Shown: one piece after another, positions 7,095 to 15,730 of the stretch
How the letters are laid out: each line of letters opens with the position of its first letter
Position numbering within the stretch: position 1 is the stretch's first letter
DNA from: Pseudofulvibacter geojedonensis
Lineage (GTDB): Bacteria > Bacteroidota > Bacteroidia > Flavobacteriales > Flavobacteriaceae
Assembly (NCBI RefSeq): GCF_042675745.1
Contig: NZ_JBHTJM010000001.1
Location: forward strand, 1-64,000
Reading direction: 5' to 3'
DNA length: 64,000 nt
Notes under the pieces: model-generated
What the model was told of the DNA's origin: nothing
The model's database searches: none
The model's input: only the letters and a program-made list of their open reading frames with translations
Position numbers and translations under genes: made by a program

Positions 7095-7502
7095 TTACTT
7101 AATAATTTCTAGCGTTCTACTGTTATCCTGATTTAAAGATATTTTAATACTCACTGCATCTTCAGGTAATAAATTAGCAATTTTATGAGGCCATTCTACT
7201 AAGCACCAAGCATCTGAGTAAAAATAATCTTCTATACCAATGTCTAAAACCTCTTCCTCATCGTCTATACGATAAAAATCGAAATGAAAAACAGTATTGT
7301 CAGTTCCTCGATATTCATTTACCAAAGAAAAGGTTGGACTAGACGTTATATCGTTAACACCTAACAGATGTACCAATTCTTTAATAAGAGTTGTTTTTCC
7401 AACTCCCATATCACCATAAAACAATAGGGTTTTAGATGATATATGCTCAAGAACTTGTTTGGCTACTTCTGGTAGTTGATTTAGATTATAAATAAGTTTC
7501 AT
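7095..7502 (-). CDS. tsaE: tRNA threonylcarbamoyladenosine biosynthesis ATPase TsaE
   Basis: 135 residues, typical for the family. TsaE is the P-loop ATPase that works with TsaB and TsaD to make t6A at position 37 of ANN-decoding tRNAs. Walker A is GDMGVGKTTL (about 30-39). The family landmarks TSSPTFSLVNEY and FHFDFYRI and the C-terminal acidic segment (EEEVLDIGIEDYF, WCLVEWP) are present. It lies 19 bp after porX and 53 bp before ald; this order is common in Flavobacteriaceae, so the three are likely co-transcribed. Confidence 0.93.
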   Translation of the reverse strand: MKLIYNLNQLPEVAKQVLEHISSKTLLFYGDMGVGKTTLIKELVHLLGVNDITSSPTFSLVNEYRGTDNTVFHFDFYRIDDEEEVLDIGIEDYFYSDAWCLVEWPHKIANLLPEDAVSIKISLNQDNSRTLEIIK

Positions 7503-7521
7503 AATACAAGTTGTTACAATA

Positions 7522-9069
7522 TTATTTGGGGTCTAAAACAACAAACGGAATAATCATTTCTTCTAAAGAAACACCTCCGTGTTGATAAGTGTTTTTGTAA
7601 TAACTAACATAGTGATTGTAATTGTTTGGGTAAGCAAAAAACAAATCGCCTTTGGCAAATATAAAAGAACTACTCATATTAATACTAGGCAAATGAATAG
7701 TTTTAGGGTTTTTAGCTACCAACACATCTTTATCTTCATAGGTTAAACTTTTACCAGTTTTGTAACGTAAGTTTAAACTAGTATCTCTATTTCCTATTAC
7801 TTTTGAAGGAGCCTTTACATTAATAGTACCATGATCTGTGGTAATAACTAATTTCATTTTATGCTCTTGTGCTTTTATAATGATATCTAATAAAGGTGAA
7901 TTCTTAAACCAACTTTGTGTTAAAGACCTATAAGCCTTATCGTCTGAAGCTAATTCTTTAATTACTTCCATATCTGTTTTGGCATGCGATAACATGTCTA
8001 CAAAATTATAAACAACAACAGTTAAATCGTTAGATACACAAGACTTAAAGTTATTAGCCAATTTTTTTCCACTGTTTAAATTGGTTATTTTGTAGTATTC
8101 ATGTTTAATATTTAAGCCTAATCTTTTTAACTGAGCTTTTAAAAAGTCATTTTCATGCAAGTTTTTTCCTCCTTCATCAGTGTCATTTTTCCAGAATTCT
8201 GGATGTAGTTTTTCCATGTCAGATGGCATTAACCCCGAAAAAATAGCATTTCTAGCATACTGTGTAGCAGTAGGCAAGATACTCATAAACGGTCTTTCTT
8301 CTCTTTTTTTGTAATGAGTAGATAAAATGGGTTCAAAGGCCTTCCATTGGTCGTATCTTAGGTTGTCTATGACAATCATTAAAGTAGGTTCGTTTCCTAA
8401 TTCAGGAACCATCCAATCTTTAAATAAGTTATGAGACATCATTGGAGCATCAGAATCATGATCAAACCATGTAGGGTAGTGCTTGTCTATATACTTACAA
8501 AACTCATTATTAGCTTCAGTTTTTTGAGACATTAATATTTCTCGCATCCCATAATCTTCGATGCTTTCTAACTCTATTTCCCAGTAAATCAATTTTTGGT
8601 ATAACTCAATCCACTCTTCCCATGAATTAATCATGGCTAAATCCATCGCTATTTTTCTGAATTCTTGCTGATAGTTAGAAGTGGTTTTTTCTGATACCAA
8701 CCTTGAATAGTCTAAATTCTTTTTAATACTTAATAAAATTTGGTTTGGGTTTACGGGTTTAATTAAGTAATCTGCTATTTTAGAACCAATGGCTTCTTCC
8801 ATAATATACTCTTCTTCACTCTTGGTAATCATAACTACCGGTATATTAGGCCTTTTTATGGCAATTTCGGCTAAAGTTTCTAATCCTGTAAGCCCAGGCA
8901 TATTCTCGTCTAGAAATATAATATCAAAATTATTTTCTTCAATTAATTCTAAAGCTTCGGCTCCACTTAAACAAGGAGTAACTTTACAGTTTTTCTTTTC
9001 TAAGAAAATAATATGAGGTTTTAATAAATCTATTTCGTCATCTACCCAAAGAATATTGATGTGGCTCAT
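7522..9069 (-). CDS. porX: PorX-type response regulator with PglZ domain
   Basis: 515 residues. Residues 1-120 are a receiver domain: acidic pair D10/D11, phosphoacceptor D54 in IIFLDENMPG, T82 and K104 in YLIKP. Residues about 200-510 are a PglZ (alkaline phosphatase-like) domain with the start LMIVIDNLRYDQW and the metal-binding segment LVITTDHGTINV, and it ends with HGGVSLEEMIIPFVVL. PorX is the regulator that links the PorY kinase and sigma factor SigP to type IX secretion genes in Porphyromonas, and is conserved in Flavobacteriia. Several T9SS substrates in this window agree with an active system. Confidence 0.92.
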   Translation of the reverse strand: MSHINILWVDDEIDLLKPHIIFLEKKNCKVTPCLSGAEALELIEENNFDIIFLDENMPGLTGLETLAEIAIKRPNIPVVMITKSEEEYIMEEAIGSKIADYLIKPVNPNQILLSIKKNLDYSRLVSEKTTSNYQQEFRKIAMDLAMINSWEEWIELYQKLIYWEIELESIEDYGMREILMSQKTEANNEFCKYIDKHYPTWFDHDSDAPMMSHNLFKDWMVPELGNEPTLMIVIDNLRYDQWKAFEPILSTHYKKREERPFMSILPTATQYARNAIFSGLMPSDMEKLHPEFWKNDTDEGGKNLHENDFLKAQLKRLGLNIKHEYYKITNLNSGKKLANNFKSCVSNDLTVVVYNFVDMLSHAKTDMEVIKELASDDKAYRSLTQSWFKNSPLLDIIIKAQEHKMKLVITTDHGTINVKAPSKVIGNRDTSLNLRYKTGKSLTYEDKDVLVAKNPKTIHLPSINMSSSFIFAKGDLFFAYPNNYNHYVSYYKNTYQHGGVSLEEMIIPFVVLDPK

Positions 9070-9205
9070 GTAATAAAAAGTATTTAAAATTTAGTTACTC
9101 AAAACAAATTAAGTAAGTTTGTATGCATTCGTAAAAACACTTTAACAGAAAAATAACAGCATTTTTCTAATAAGAATCTAAAATACTAATTTAAAGTTTA
9201 GCTTA

Positions 9206-10432
9206 TTGAATTCTACTCACAAACTTAAGATATTAAACGACCCTATCTACGGTTTTATTACAATTCCCAACGAACTTATTTTTGATGTTATTCAACACCC
9301 TTATTTTCAGCGATTAAGAAGAGTGTCGCAAATGGGATTGACATATTTAGTATATCCAGGTGCTCATCATACTCGTTTTCATCATGCATTGGGGTGTATG
9401 CACTTAATGAATAAAGCAATTCAAGTATTGCGTTTTAAAAAAATAGCTATTTCAGAAGAAGAAGCTACGGCTTTATTATTAGCCATTCTGCTTCATGATA
9501 TTGGTCATGGTCCTTTTTCTCATGCTATGGAACACAGTATTGTTGAAGGTATTACCCATGAAGAAATTTCTTTGGCTTTTATGGAAGAGTTGAATAAGAA
9601 ATTTAATGGTAAATTAAGTTTAGCCATTCAGATTTTTAAAGGAGATTATCCGCGAAACTTTTTCAACCAACTAATTAGTAGTCAGTTAGACATGGACAGG
9701 GCAGATTACCTAAAAAGAGATAGTTTTTACACAGGTGTTGCAGAAGGAAATATAAACTCCGAACGTTTAATAACTATGTTAAACGTAGTGAATGATGAAT
9801 TGGTTGTAGAAGAAAAAGGAATTTATTCTATAGAAAAGTTTTTACTAGCTAGAAGGCTTATGTATTGGCAAGTTTACTTGCACAAGACAAGCTTAGTAGC
9901 TGAGCAACTATTAGTAAGGGTACTAAAAAGAGCTAAAGAGCTAACACAAAAAAATATTGATTTAGACGCGAGTAAACCATTTAAATATTTTTTAAACCAT
10001 CAGATAAATGATACGAATTTTACTTTGGAGCAATTAAAAACATTTGCACTTTTAGATGATTATGATATCATGGCAGCCATGAAATCATGGATGAGTCATG
10101 AAGACGTTGTTTTGTCTAATTTGTGTAAGATGATTATTAATAGAGATTTGTTAAAAATATCGATTAGCTCGAAGTCTATTTCTAAAGAAGATTTTAACAA
10201 ATTAAAAGAGGTTACAAAGAAAAAATACGATTTAGAAGATTATGAAGTAGAATATTTTGTGTTTAAATCGTCTGTAAGTAATCAAGCTTACGATTCAGAT
10301 AAAACAGCAATAAATTTATTGATGAAAAATGGAGACGTTATAGATGTTACCGATGCTTCAGATCATTTAAATTTAAAAACACTGGCCAAGCCAGTTAAAA
10401 AATATTTTGTTTGTTACCCTAAAGAATTATAA
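9206..10432 (+). CDS. HD-domain phosphohydrolase (dGTPase-like family)
   Basis: 408 residues, beginning at a TTG; no in-frame ATG precedes the conserved start (KLKILNDPIYGFITIP). Metal-binding HD signature: H in TRFHHALG, HD in LLHDIGHGPFSHAMEH, and a later D in SQLDMDRADYLKRDSFYTG, as in the YdhJ/SAMHD1-like group that acts on nucleoside triphosphates. The true substrate cannot be read from the sequence. It stands just before lpxD, as in many Flavobacteriaceae, and is divergent from porX. Confidence 0.85.
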   Translation: MNSTHKLKILNDPIYGFITIPNELIFDVIQHPYFQRLRRVSQMGLTYLVYPGAHHTRFHHALGCMHLMNKAIQVLRFKKIAISEEEATALLLAILLHDIGHGPFSHAMEHSIVEGITHEEISLAFMEELNKKFNGKLSLAIQIFKGDYPRNFFNQLISSQLDMDRADYLKRDSFYTGVAEGNINSERLITMLNVVNDELVVEEKGIYSIEKFLLARRLMYWQVYLHKTSLVAEQLLVRVLKRAKELTQKNIDLDASKPFKYFLNHQINDTNFTLEQLKTFALLDDYDIMAAMKSWMSHEDVVLSNLCKMIINRDLLKISISSKSISKEDFNKLKEVTKKKYDLEDYEVEYFVFKSSVSNQAYDSDKTAINLLMKNGDVIDVTDASDHLNLKTLAKPVKKYFVCYPKEL

Positions 10433-10494
10433 AATTTAGAAAATAAAATAAGCGTCTATTTTCATTAGAACTTCAATTTACAAACTCATTTTTA

Positions 10495-10502
10495 TATATT
10501 TG
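10495..10502 (+). promoter_or_regulatory. -7 box before lpxD, predicts a leaderless mRNA
   Basis: TATATTTG matches the Bacteroidota -7 consensus TAnnTTTG. It ends 6 nt before the ATG of lpxD, so transcription would begin at or within a few bases of the start codon. No good TTTG -33 element is seen. Confidence 0.5.
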
Positions 10503-10508
10503 CCTTTA

Positions 10509-11534
10509 ATGGAGTTTACAGCAGAACAAATAGCCGGTATATTAGAGGGAGAAATCCAAGGAGATCCTTTAATTACCGTATCTACTTTGGCTAAGATAGA
10601 AGAAGGTACTCAAGGAGCCTTAACTTTTTTAGCAAATCCAAAGTACACACAATATATATATACTACTCAAGCATCTATAACAATAGTTAACAAGGACTTT
10701 GAGCCCGAAAAAGAGATTACAACTACTTTAATAAAGGTAGAAGATGCGTATAAATCTTTTTCTAAGTTATTAGAGTATTACAATCAGGTAAAAAATAATA
10801 AGGTTGGCATAGAACAACCTGTTTATGTTTCAGATTCGGCTACATACGGAGAAAATATTTATTTAGGAGCTTTTGCATACTTAGGTAATAATGTAAAAAT
10901 TGCAGATAATGTAAAGATTTACCCAAATGTTTATATAGGTGATAATGTAACCATAGGTAGCAATACTACGTTGTTTGCAGGAGCAAAAGTATATTCTGAG
11001 TGTGTTATAGGAAATAATTGTACCATACACTCTGGAGCAATAGTAGGTGCAGATGGTTTTGGATTTGCGCCAAATGAACAGGGAGAATTTCAGAAAGTAC
11101 CACAAACAGGTAATGTTATTTTAGAAGACAATGTAGATATAGGTGCTAATGCAACTATAGATAGGGCTACATTAGGATCTACAATAATTAGAAAAGGAGT
11201 TAAGCTAGATAATCATATTCAAATTGCTCATAATGTTGAAATTGGTAAAAATACTGTTATAGCTGCTCAAACAGGTGTTGCTGGTTCTACTAAAATAGGA
11301 GAAAGTTGTATGATTGGAGGGCAAGTTGGTATTGTAGGACATATTACTATTGGTAATGGTGTAAAAATACAGGCTCAATCTGGAATCGGTAGAAACGTAA
11401 AAGATAACGAAGTACTACAAGGATCTCCAGCGTTAAATTATGGCGATTATAACAAATCATATGTTCACTTTAAAAATTTGCCTCGTTTAGCAAATAAAGT
11501 TCATCAATTAGAGAAAAAAATAAATAATGACTGA
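10509..11534 (+). CDS. lpxD: UDP-3-O-acylglucosamine N-acyltransferase LpxD
   Basis: 341 residues from the ATG at 10509; the TTG at 10500 belongs to the -7 box. LpxD adds the second 3-hydroxyacyl chain to UDP-3-O-acylglucosamine in lipid A synthesis. N-terminal uridine-binding domain (MEFTAEQIAGILEGEI), then left-handed beta-helix hexapeptide repeats from about 100 to 310. The active-site histidine is in HIQIAHNVEIG, and ADGFGFAP and GANATIDRATLGST are family landmarks. It overlaps lpxC-fabZ by 8 nt, so translation is probably coupled. Confidence 0.95.
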   Translation: MEFTAEQIAGILEGEIQGDPLITVSTLAKIEEGTQGALTFLANPKYTQYIYTTQASITIVNKDFEPEKEITTTLIKVEDAYKSFSKLLEYYNQVKNNKVGIEQPVYVSDSATYGENIYLGAFAYLGNNVKIADNVKIYPNVYIGDNVTIGSNTTLFAGAKVYSECVIGNNCTIHSGAIVGADGFGFAPNEQGEFQKVPQTGNVILEDNVDIGANATIDRATLGSTIIRKGVKLDNHIQIAHNVEIGKNTVIAAQTGVAGSTKIGESCMIGGQVGIVGHITIGNGVKIQAQSGIGRNVKDNEVLQGSPALNYGDYNKSYVHFKNLPRLANKVHQLEKKINND

Positions 11535-12936
11535 TTTAAGTATCGAAAAAAAGCAACGAACAATTGCTAAAGAGATAACTTTAACCGGAGTAGGTTTACA
11601 CACCGGAAAACAAGTAACATTAACATTTAAACCTGCAGAACCAAACCATGGTTATGCATTTTGCAGGGTAGATTTAGAAGGAGCTCCCATAATAGAAGCA
11701 GACGCTAATTATGTAGTAAATACTCAAAGAGGAACAAACCTTGAAAAAAAAGGCGTTCAGATACAAACATCAGAGCATGTGTTAGCAGCTCTAGTAGGTT
11801 TAGAAATAGATAACTGTTTAATTGAATTGGATGCTTCTGAACCTCCTATAATGGATGGTTCTTCTATTTATTTTATTGAAGCATTAGAAGAAGCGGGAAT
11901 TGTAGAACAAGACGCGCAACGTGAAGAATATGTTGTAAAAGATGTTATTTCATATAAAGACGAAGAAACGGGTAGTGAAATTATTATCATGCCTTCAGAT
12001 GAGTACCAAATAACTTCTATGGTAGACTTTGGAACCAAAGTTTTAGGTACCCAAAATGCTACGTTGAATAAAATTTCTGATTTTAAAAAGGAAATTGCTA
12101 GCTCTAGAACTTTTAGTTTTTTACATGAGCTAGAAATGTTGTTAGATCATGGCTTAATTAAAGGTGGCGATTTAAATAATGCTATTGTTTATGTAGATAA
12201 AGATATATCTGAAGAGACAATGGGCAAATTAAAAACTGCATTTAATAAAGACAATATAGCAGTAAAGTCGAATGGAATTTTAGATAATTTAACTTTACAT
12301 CATCCTAATGAAGCTGCAAGGCATAAGTTGTTAGATGTAATAGGAGATTTAGCTTTAATAGGTACTCGAATTAGAGGTAAAATAATAGCAACTAAGCCTG
12401 GTCATTTTGTAAATACTCAGTTTGCAAAGAAAATGGCAAAAATTATAAAAATAGAGAAGCGAAATAACGTACCTTCTTACAATTTGCACTTACCACCCTT
12501 GATGGATATCCATAAAATAATGGATATGCTACCTCATAGACCTCCATTTTTATTAATTGATAAGATTATAGAAATGTCAGACACCCATGTGGTAGGAGTG
12601 AAAAATGTTACCATGAATGAGCCTTTCTTTGTAGGGCATTTTCCTGGAGCTCCTGTTATGCCAGGTGTTTTACAAATAGAAGCTATGGCACAAACAGGAG
12701 GTATTTTAATATTAAGTACTGTTCCAGATCCAGAAAACTACTTAACCTATTTTATGAAAATAGATAATGTTAAGTTTAAGCAAAAAGTATTACCTGGAGA
12801 TACATTGGTGTTTAAATGCGATTTAATCTCGCCAATACGTAGAGGAATATGTCATATGCAAGCCTATGCTTATGCCAACGGAAAAGTTGTAGCTGAAGCA
12901 GAAATGATGGCACAAATTGTTAAACAAAAGAACTAA
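11527..12936 (+). CDS. lpxC-fabZ: Fused LpxC deacetylase / FabZ dehydratase
   Basis: 469 residues. Residues 1 to about 310 are UDP-3-O-acyl-N-acetylglucosamine deacetylase: zinc ligands in TSEHVLAALVG and in the HKLLDVIGD segment. Residues about 325-469 are 3-hydroxyacyl-ACP dehydratase: LPHRPPFLLIDKI, the catalytic histidine in FVGHFPGAPVMPGV, and E in LQIEAMAQ. This fusion is a known feature of Bacteroidota. It joins the committed step of lipid A synthesis to fatty-acid elongation, two pathways that compete for the same hydroxyacyl-ACP. It is 3 bp from lpxA. Confidence 0.96.
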   Translation: MTDLSIEKKQRTIAKEITLTGVGLHTGKQVTLTFKPAEPNHGYAFCRVDLEGAPIIEADANYVVNTQRGTNLEKKGVQIQTSEHVLAALVGLEIDNCLIELDASEPPIMDGSSIYFIEALEEAGIVEQDAQREEYVVKDVISYKDEETGSEIIIMPSDEYQITSMVDFGTKVLGTQNATLNKISDFKKEIASSRTFSFLHELEMLLDHGLIKGGDLNNAIVYVDKDISEETMGKLKTAFNKDNIAVKSNGILDNLTLHHPNEAARHKLLDVIGDLALIGTRIRGKIIATKPGHFVNTQFAKKMAKIIKIEKRNNVPSYNLHLPPLMDIHKIMDMLPHRPPFLLIDKIIEMSDTHVVGVKNVTMNEPFFVGHFPGAPVMPGVLQIEAMAQTGGILILSTVPDPENYLTYFMKIDNVKFKQKVLPGDTLVFKCDLISPIRRGICHMQAYAYANGKVVAEAEMMAQIVKQKN

Positions 12937-12939
12937 TTT

Positions 12940-13725
12940 ATGAATCAGCCACTAGCATATGTACATCCGGGAGCTAAAATAGCTAAAAATGTAGTAATAG
13001 AGCCTTTTACTACTATACATAACAATGTTGTTATAGGAGAAGGAACTTGGATAGGATCTAACGTAACCATTATGGAAGGGGCTCGAATAGGGAAAAATTG
13101 TAATATTTTTCCAGGAGCAGTTATTTCTGGTATTCCTCAGGATTTAAAATATAATGATGAAGATACTACTGTAGAAATAGGAGATAATGTTACTATTAGA
13201 GAATGTGTTACTATTAACAGAGGTACTACAGATAAAATGAAAACAGTTATTGGTAATAATTGTTTAATTATGGCGTACTGTCATGTCGCTCATGATTGTA
13301 TTGTAGGTGATAATTGTATTTTTTCTAATAATACAACTTTAGCAGGTCATATAACTATTGGAGACAATGTAGTTCTAGCAGGTATGGTGGCTGTGCATCA
13401 ATTTTGTTCTGTAGGAAATCATGCTTTTGTTACTGGTGGAACTTTAGTAAGAAAAGATGTTCCTCCTTATGTGAAAGCAGCAAGAGAACCTATTTCATAT
13501 GTTGGAATTAATTCTGTAGGTTTAAGACGTAGAGGATTCTCAACAGAAAAAATAAGAGAGGTTCAAGATATTTACAGAATATTATACCAAGGAAAACATA
13601 ATAATAGCCAAGCTGCTGCTGTTATAGAAGCAGAGATGGAAGCAACACCAGAAAGAGATGAGATTCTTCAGTTTATAAAAAACTCAAAAAGAGGAATCAT
13701 GAAAGGATATTTTAAAACCAACTAA
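12940..13725 (+). CDS. lpxA: UDP-N-acetylglucosamine acyltransferase LpxA
   Basis: 261 residues, the usual length. It transfers a 3-hydroxyacyl chain from ACP to UDP-GlcNAc, the first step of lipid A synthesis. Hexapeptide repeats fill residues about 1-190; the catalytic histidine is in CHVAHDCIVGDNC, preceded by GDNVTIRECVTINRGT, and the C-terminal helical domain begins near GLRRRGFSTEKI. It is embedded in the lpxD / lpxC-fabZ / lpxA / efp operon with gaps of 3 and 13 bp. Confidence 0.96.
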   Translation: MNQPLAYVHPGAKIAKNVVIEPFTTIHNNVVIGEGTWIGSNVTIMEGARIGKNCNIFPGAVISGIPQDLKYNDEDTTVEIGDNVTIRECVTINRGTTDKMKTVIGNNCLIMAYCHVAHDCIVGDNCIFSNNTTLAGHITIGDNVVLAGMVAVHQFCSVGNHAFVTGGTLVRKDVPPYVKAAREPISYVGINSVGLRRRGFSTEKIREVQDIYRILYQGKHNNSQAAAVIEAEMEATPERDEILQFIKNSKRGIMKGYFKTN

Positions 13726-13738
13726 AAAAAGAGAAATT

Positions 13739-14305
13739 ATGGCAGATACGTCAGATATTAGAAATGGGTTATGCATACGTTATAACAGCGATATTTATAA
13801 AATTATAGAGTTTTTACATGTAAAGCCAGGTAAAGGTCCTGCTTTTGTTAGAACTAAATTAAAAAGTGTAACTACAGGTAAAGTAATAGATAACACATTT
13901 CCATCAGGAAGAAAGCTTGACGATGTTCGTGTAGAAACACATAAATATCAGTTTTTATATCCAGAAGGAGATACTTTTCATTTTATGCATACTGAAACAT
14001 ACGATCAGATAACATTAGAAAAGCAATCATTAGACGCCCCAGGATTGTTAAAAGAAGGAGAAGTAGTATCAGTATTAATTAACAGTGAAGATAGTATGCC
14101 ACTATCTGTAGATATGCCTGCAAGTGTTATTTTAGAAGTTACCCATACAGAGCCAGGTGTAAAAGGAAATACCGCTACCAATGCTACCAAACCTGCAACA
14201 GTTGAATCTGGAGCAATAGTAAATGTACCTTTGTTTATAAATGAAGGAGATAAGATTAAAGTAGAAACAGCTAAAGGTACATATAAAGAAAGAGTTAAAG
14301 AATAA
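13739..14305 (+). CDS. efp: Elongation factor P
   Basis: 188 residues with three beta-barrel domains. EF-P binds between the P and E sites and helps ribosomes through polyproline stretches. The tip loop holds the lysine in HVKPGKGPAFVRT that is modified in many bacteria; no modification enzyme (EpmA/B) is seen here. The C terminus (VNVPLFINEGDKIKVETAKG) is typical. It starts 13 bp after lpxA and ends 6 bp before the next LpxD-like gene, so it is inside the lipid A operon. Confidence 0.96.
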   Translation: MADTSDIRNGLCIRYNSDIYKIIEFLHVKPGKGPAFVRTKLKSVTTGKVIDNTFPSGRKLDDVRVETHKYQFLYPEGDTFHFMHTETYDQITLEKQSLDAPGLLKEGEVVSVLINSEDSMPLSVDMPASVILEVTHTEPGVKGNTATNATKPATVESGAIVNVPLFINEGDKIKVETAKGTYKERVKE

Positions 14306-14311
14306 TTTTAA

Positions 14312-15241
14312 ATGAAGTTTCCTCAAAAACATACTTTAGAACAGATAGCTACAATAATTGATGCCGAATATGTAGGAACTCACGACTTTCCGGTTTTAGG
14401 AATGAATGAGATTCATGTAGTGACTCCAGGTGATATTGTTTTTGTAGATCATCCCAAATATTATAAAGCGGCTTTAAAATCTGCTGCAACTATTGTTTTA
14501 ATAAACAAAAGAGTAGAATGCCCTGAAGGTAAAGCTTTGTTAATATCAGATGATCCTTTTAGAGACTTCAATAAGTTATCTAAGTATTTTAAACCGTTTA
14601 TAAATGCAGATAAATCTATTGCAGATTCTGCTATAATAGGTAGCAATACAATTATTCAACCCAACGTATTTATCGGCAATAATGTAACCATTGGGGATAA
14701 TTGTCTTATACATGCCAATGTTAGTATTTATGACGGAACTGTTATAGGTAACAATGTTACGATACACTCGGGTACTGTTCTTGGTGCTGATGCTTTTTAT
14801 TATAAAAACAGACCAGGTTATAGAGATAAGCTAATTTCTTCTGGTAATGTGGTAGTAGAAGATAATGTAGATATTGGCGCAGCTTGTACTATAGATAGAG
14901 GTGTTTCTGCATCTACCACCATTGGTGCTGGAACTAAAATAGACAATCAGGTACAAATAGGACACGATACTATTATTGGTAAAAAATGCCTATTTGCATC
15001 TCAAGTAGGTATAGCCGGATGTGTAGTAGTAGAAGATGAAGTAATTCTTTGGGGACAAGTAGGTGTTAAAAGTGGTATTAATATAGCTAAAGGTACAGAA
15101 ATTTTTGCACAGTCAGGATTAGGTCATTCTACAGATGAAAATAAAAAGTATTTTGGTTCTCCAGCTACTGAAGCTAGAGAGCGTTTTAAAGAAATGGCCT
15201 ATATTAAGAGATTACCTGAGATTATTAAAAAGATTCAATAA
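14312..15241 (+). CDS. Second LpxD-like acyltransferase
   Basis: 309 residues, a paralogue of the lpxD product in the same operon and shorter by about 30 residues. N-terminal domain (HTLEQIATIIDAEYVG), hexapeptide repeats about 95-270, and the catalytic-type histidine kept in NQVQIGHDTIIGKKC. The ADAFYYKNRPG segment replaces the usual ADGFGFAP and could change the acyl or sugar specificity. This gene next to efp is common in Flavobacteriaceae, where it is annotated as an LpxD. Whether it works on lipid A or another acylated nucleotide sugar is not known to me. Confidence 0.85.
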   Translation: MKFPQKHTLEQIATIIDAEYVGTHDFPVLGMNEIHVVTPGDIVFVDHPKYYKAALKSAATIVLINKRVECPEGKALLISDDPFRDFNKLSKYFKPFINADKSIADSAIIGSNTIIQPNVFIGNNVTIGDNCLIHANVSIYDGTVIGNNVTIHSGTVLGADAFYYKNRPGYRDKLISSGNVVVEDNVDIGAACTIDRGVSASTTIGAGTKIDNQVQIGHDTIIGKKCLFASQVGIAGCVVVEDEVILWGQVGVKSGINIAKGTEIFAQSGLGHSTDENKKYFGSPATEARERFKEMAYIKRLPEIIKKIQ

Positions 15242-15256
15242 TTAATTACCAAAACT

Positions 15257-15667
15257 ATGAGCTCAAAAGAATTTGTAAAGTCGTTTTATGAATCAGATTT
15301 TTATAAAGATCCTGAAATCTTAAAAGGATTTCTTCATCCAGAATGTGAATTGTTTTGGAGCAGTAGTTCGGGATTTGTAAAGTTTAATTACGACCAAATA
15401 ATAGAACATGGAGTTCGCATTTCTGAATCTTTTAAAGAGTTAAGAGCCGATATTAGCCATATCATAGCAGAAGATAATTTTGTAACTGTTCGTTATACGT
15501 ATTATGCCGTTTCTTTTGAAGATCCGGAGGAAGAATTCTGTTTGGCTCACTTTATTTCAATTTGGGAAGTTAAAGAAGGTAAGTTGTTTAGTTGCCATGA
15601 AATGAGTCAAATGGCAGATGAATTAGCAGTAGATAACAACGCTTATTTAGCTGTTAAAGTTTCCTAA
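15257..15667 (+). CDS. NTF2/SnoaL-like protein
   Basis: 136 residues with the cone-shaped NTF2 fold pattern: N-terminal helix (SKEFVKSFYESDFYKDPEILKGFLHPE), a strand ending in ELFWSSSSG, and a closing antiparallel sheet (FVTVRYTYYAVS, FISIWEVKEGKL). No catalytic residues can be assigned. It follows the LpxD paralogue by 15 bp and probably ends the lipid A operon. Function unknown; such proteins are often small-molecule binders or isomerases. Confidence 0.75.
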   Translation: MSSKEFVKSFYESDFYKDPEILKGFLHPECELFWSSSSGFVKFNYDQIIEHGVRISESFKELRADISHIIAEDNFVTVRYTYYAVSFEDPEEEFCLAHFISIWEVKEGKLFSCHEMSQMADELAVDNNAYLAVKVS

Positions 15668-15697
15668 TTTATTAGGTAAAAATTAAGTAGAAAAAAT

Positions 15698-15705
15698 TAC
15701 ATTTG
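15698..15705 (+). promoter_or_regulatory. -7 box before sucD
   Basis: TACATTTG fits the Bacteroidota -7 consensus TAnnTTTG and lies 25 nt before the sucD ATG, leaving an A-rich leader of about 20 nt. No clear -33 TTTG. Confidence 0.45.
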
Positions 15706-15730
15706 TAACAATATTAAAAAAACTAAAAAA

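Noticed and set aside
10500..10508. TTG start for lpxD
   Set aside because: The TTG is part of the TAnnTTTG box; the family start is the ATG at 10509. The same applies at 34287 and 40670.
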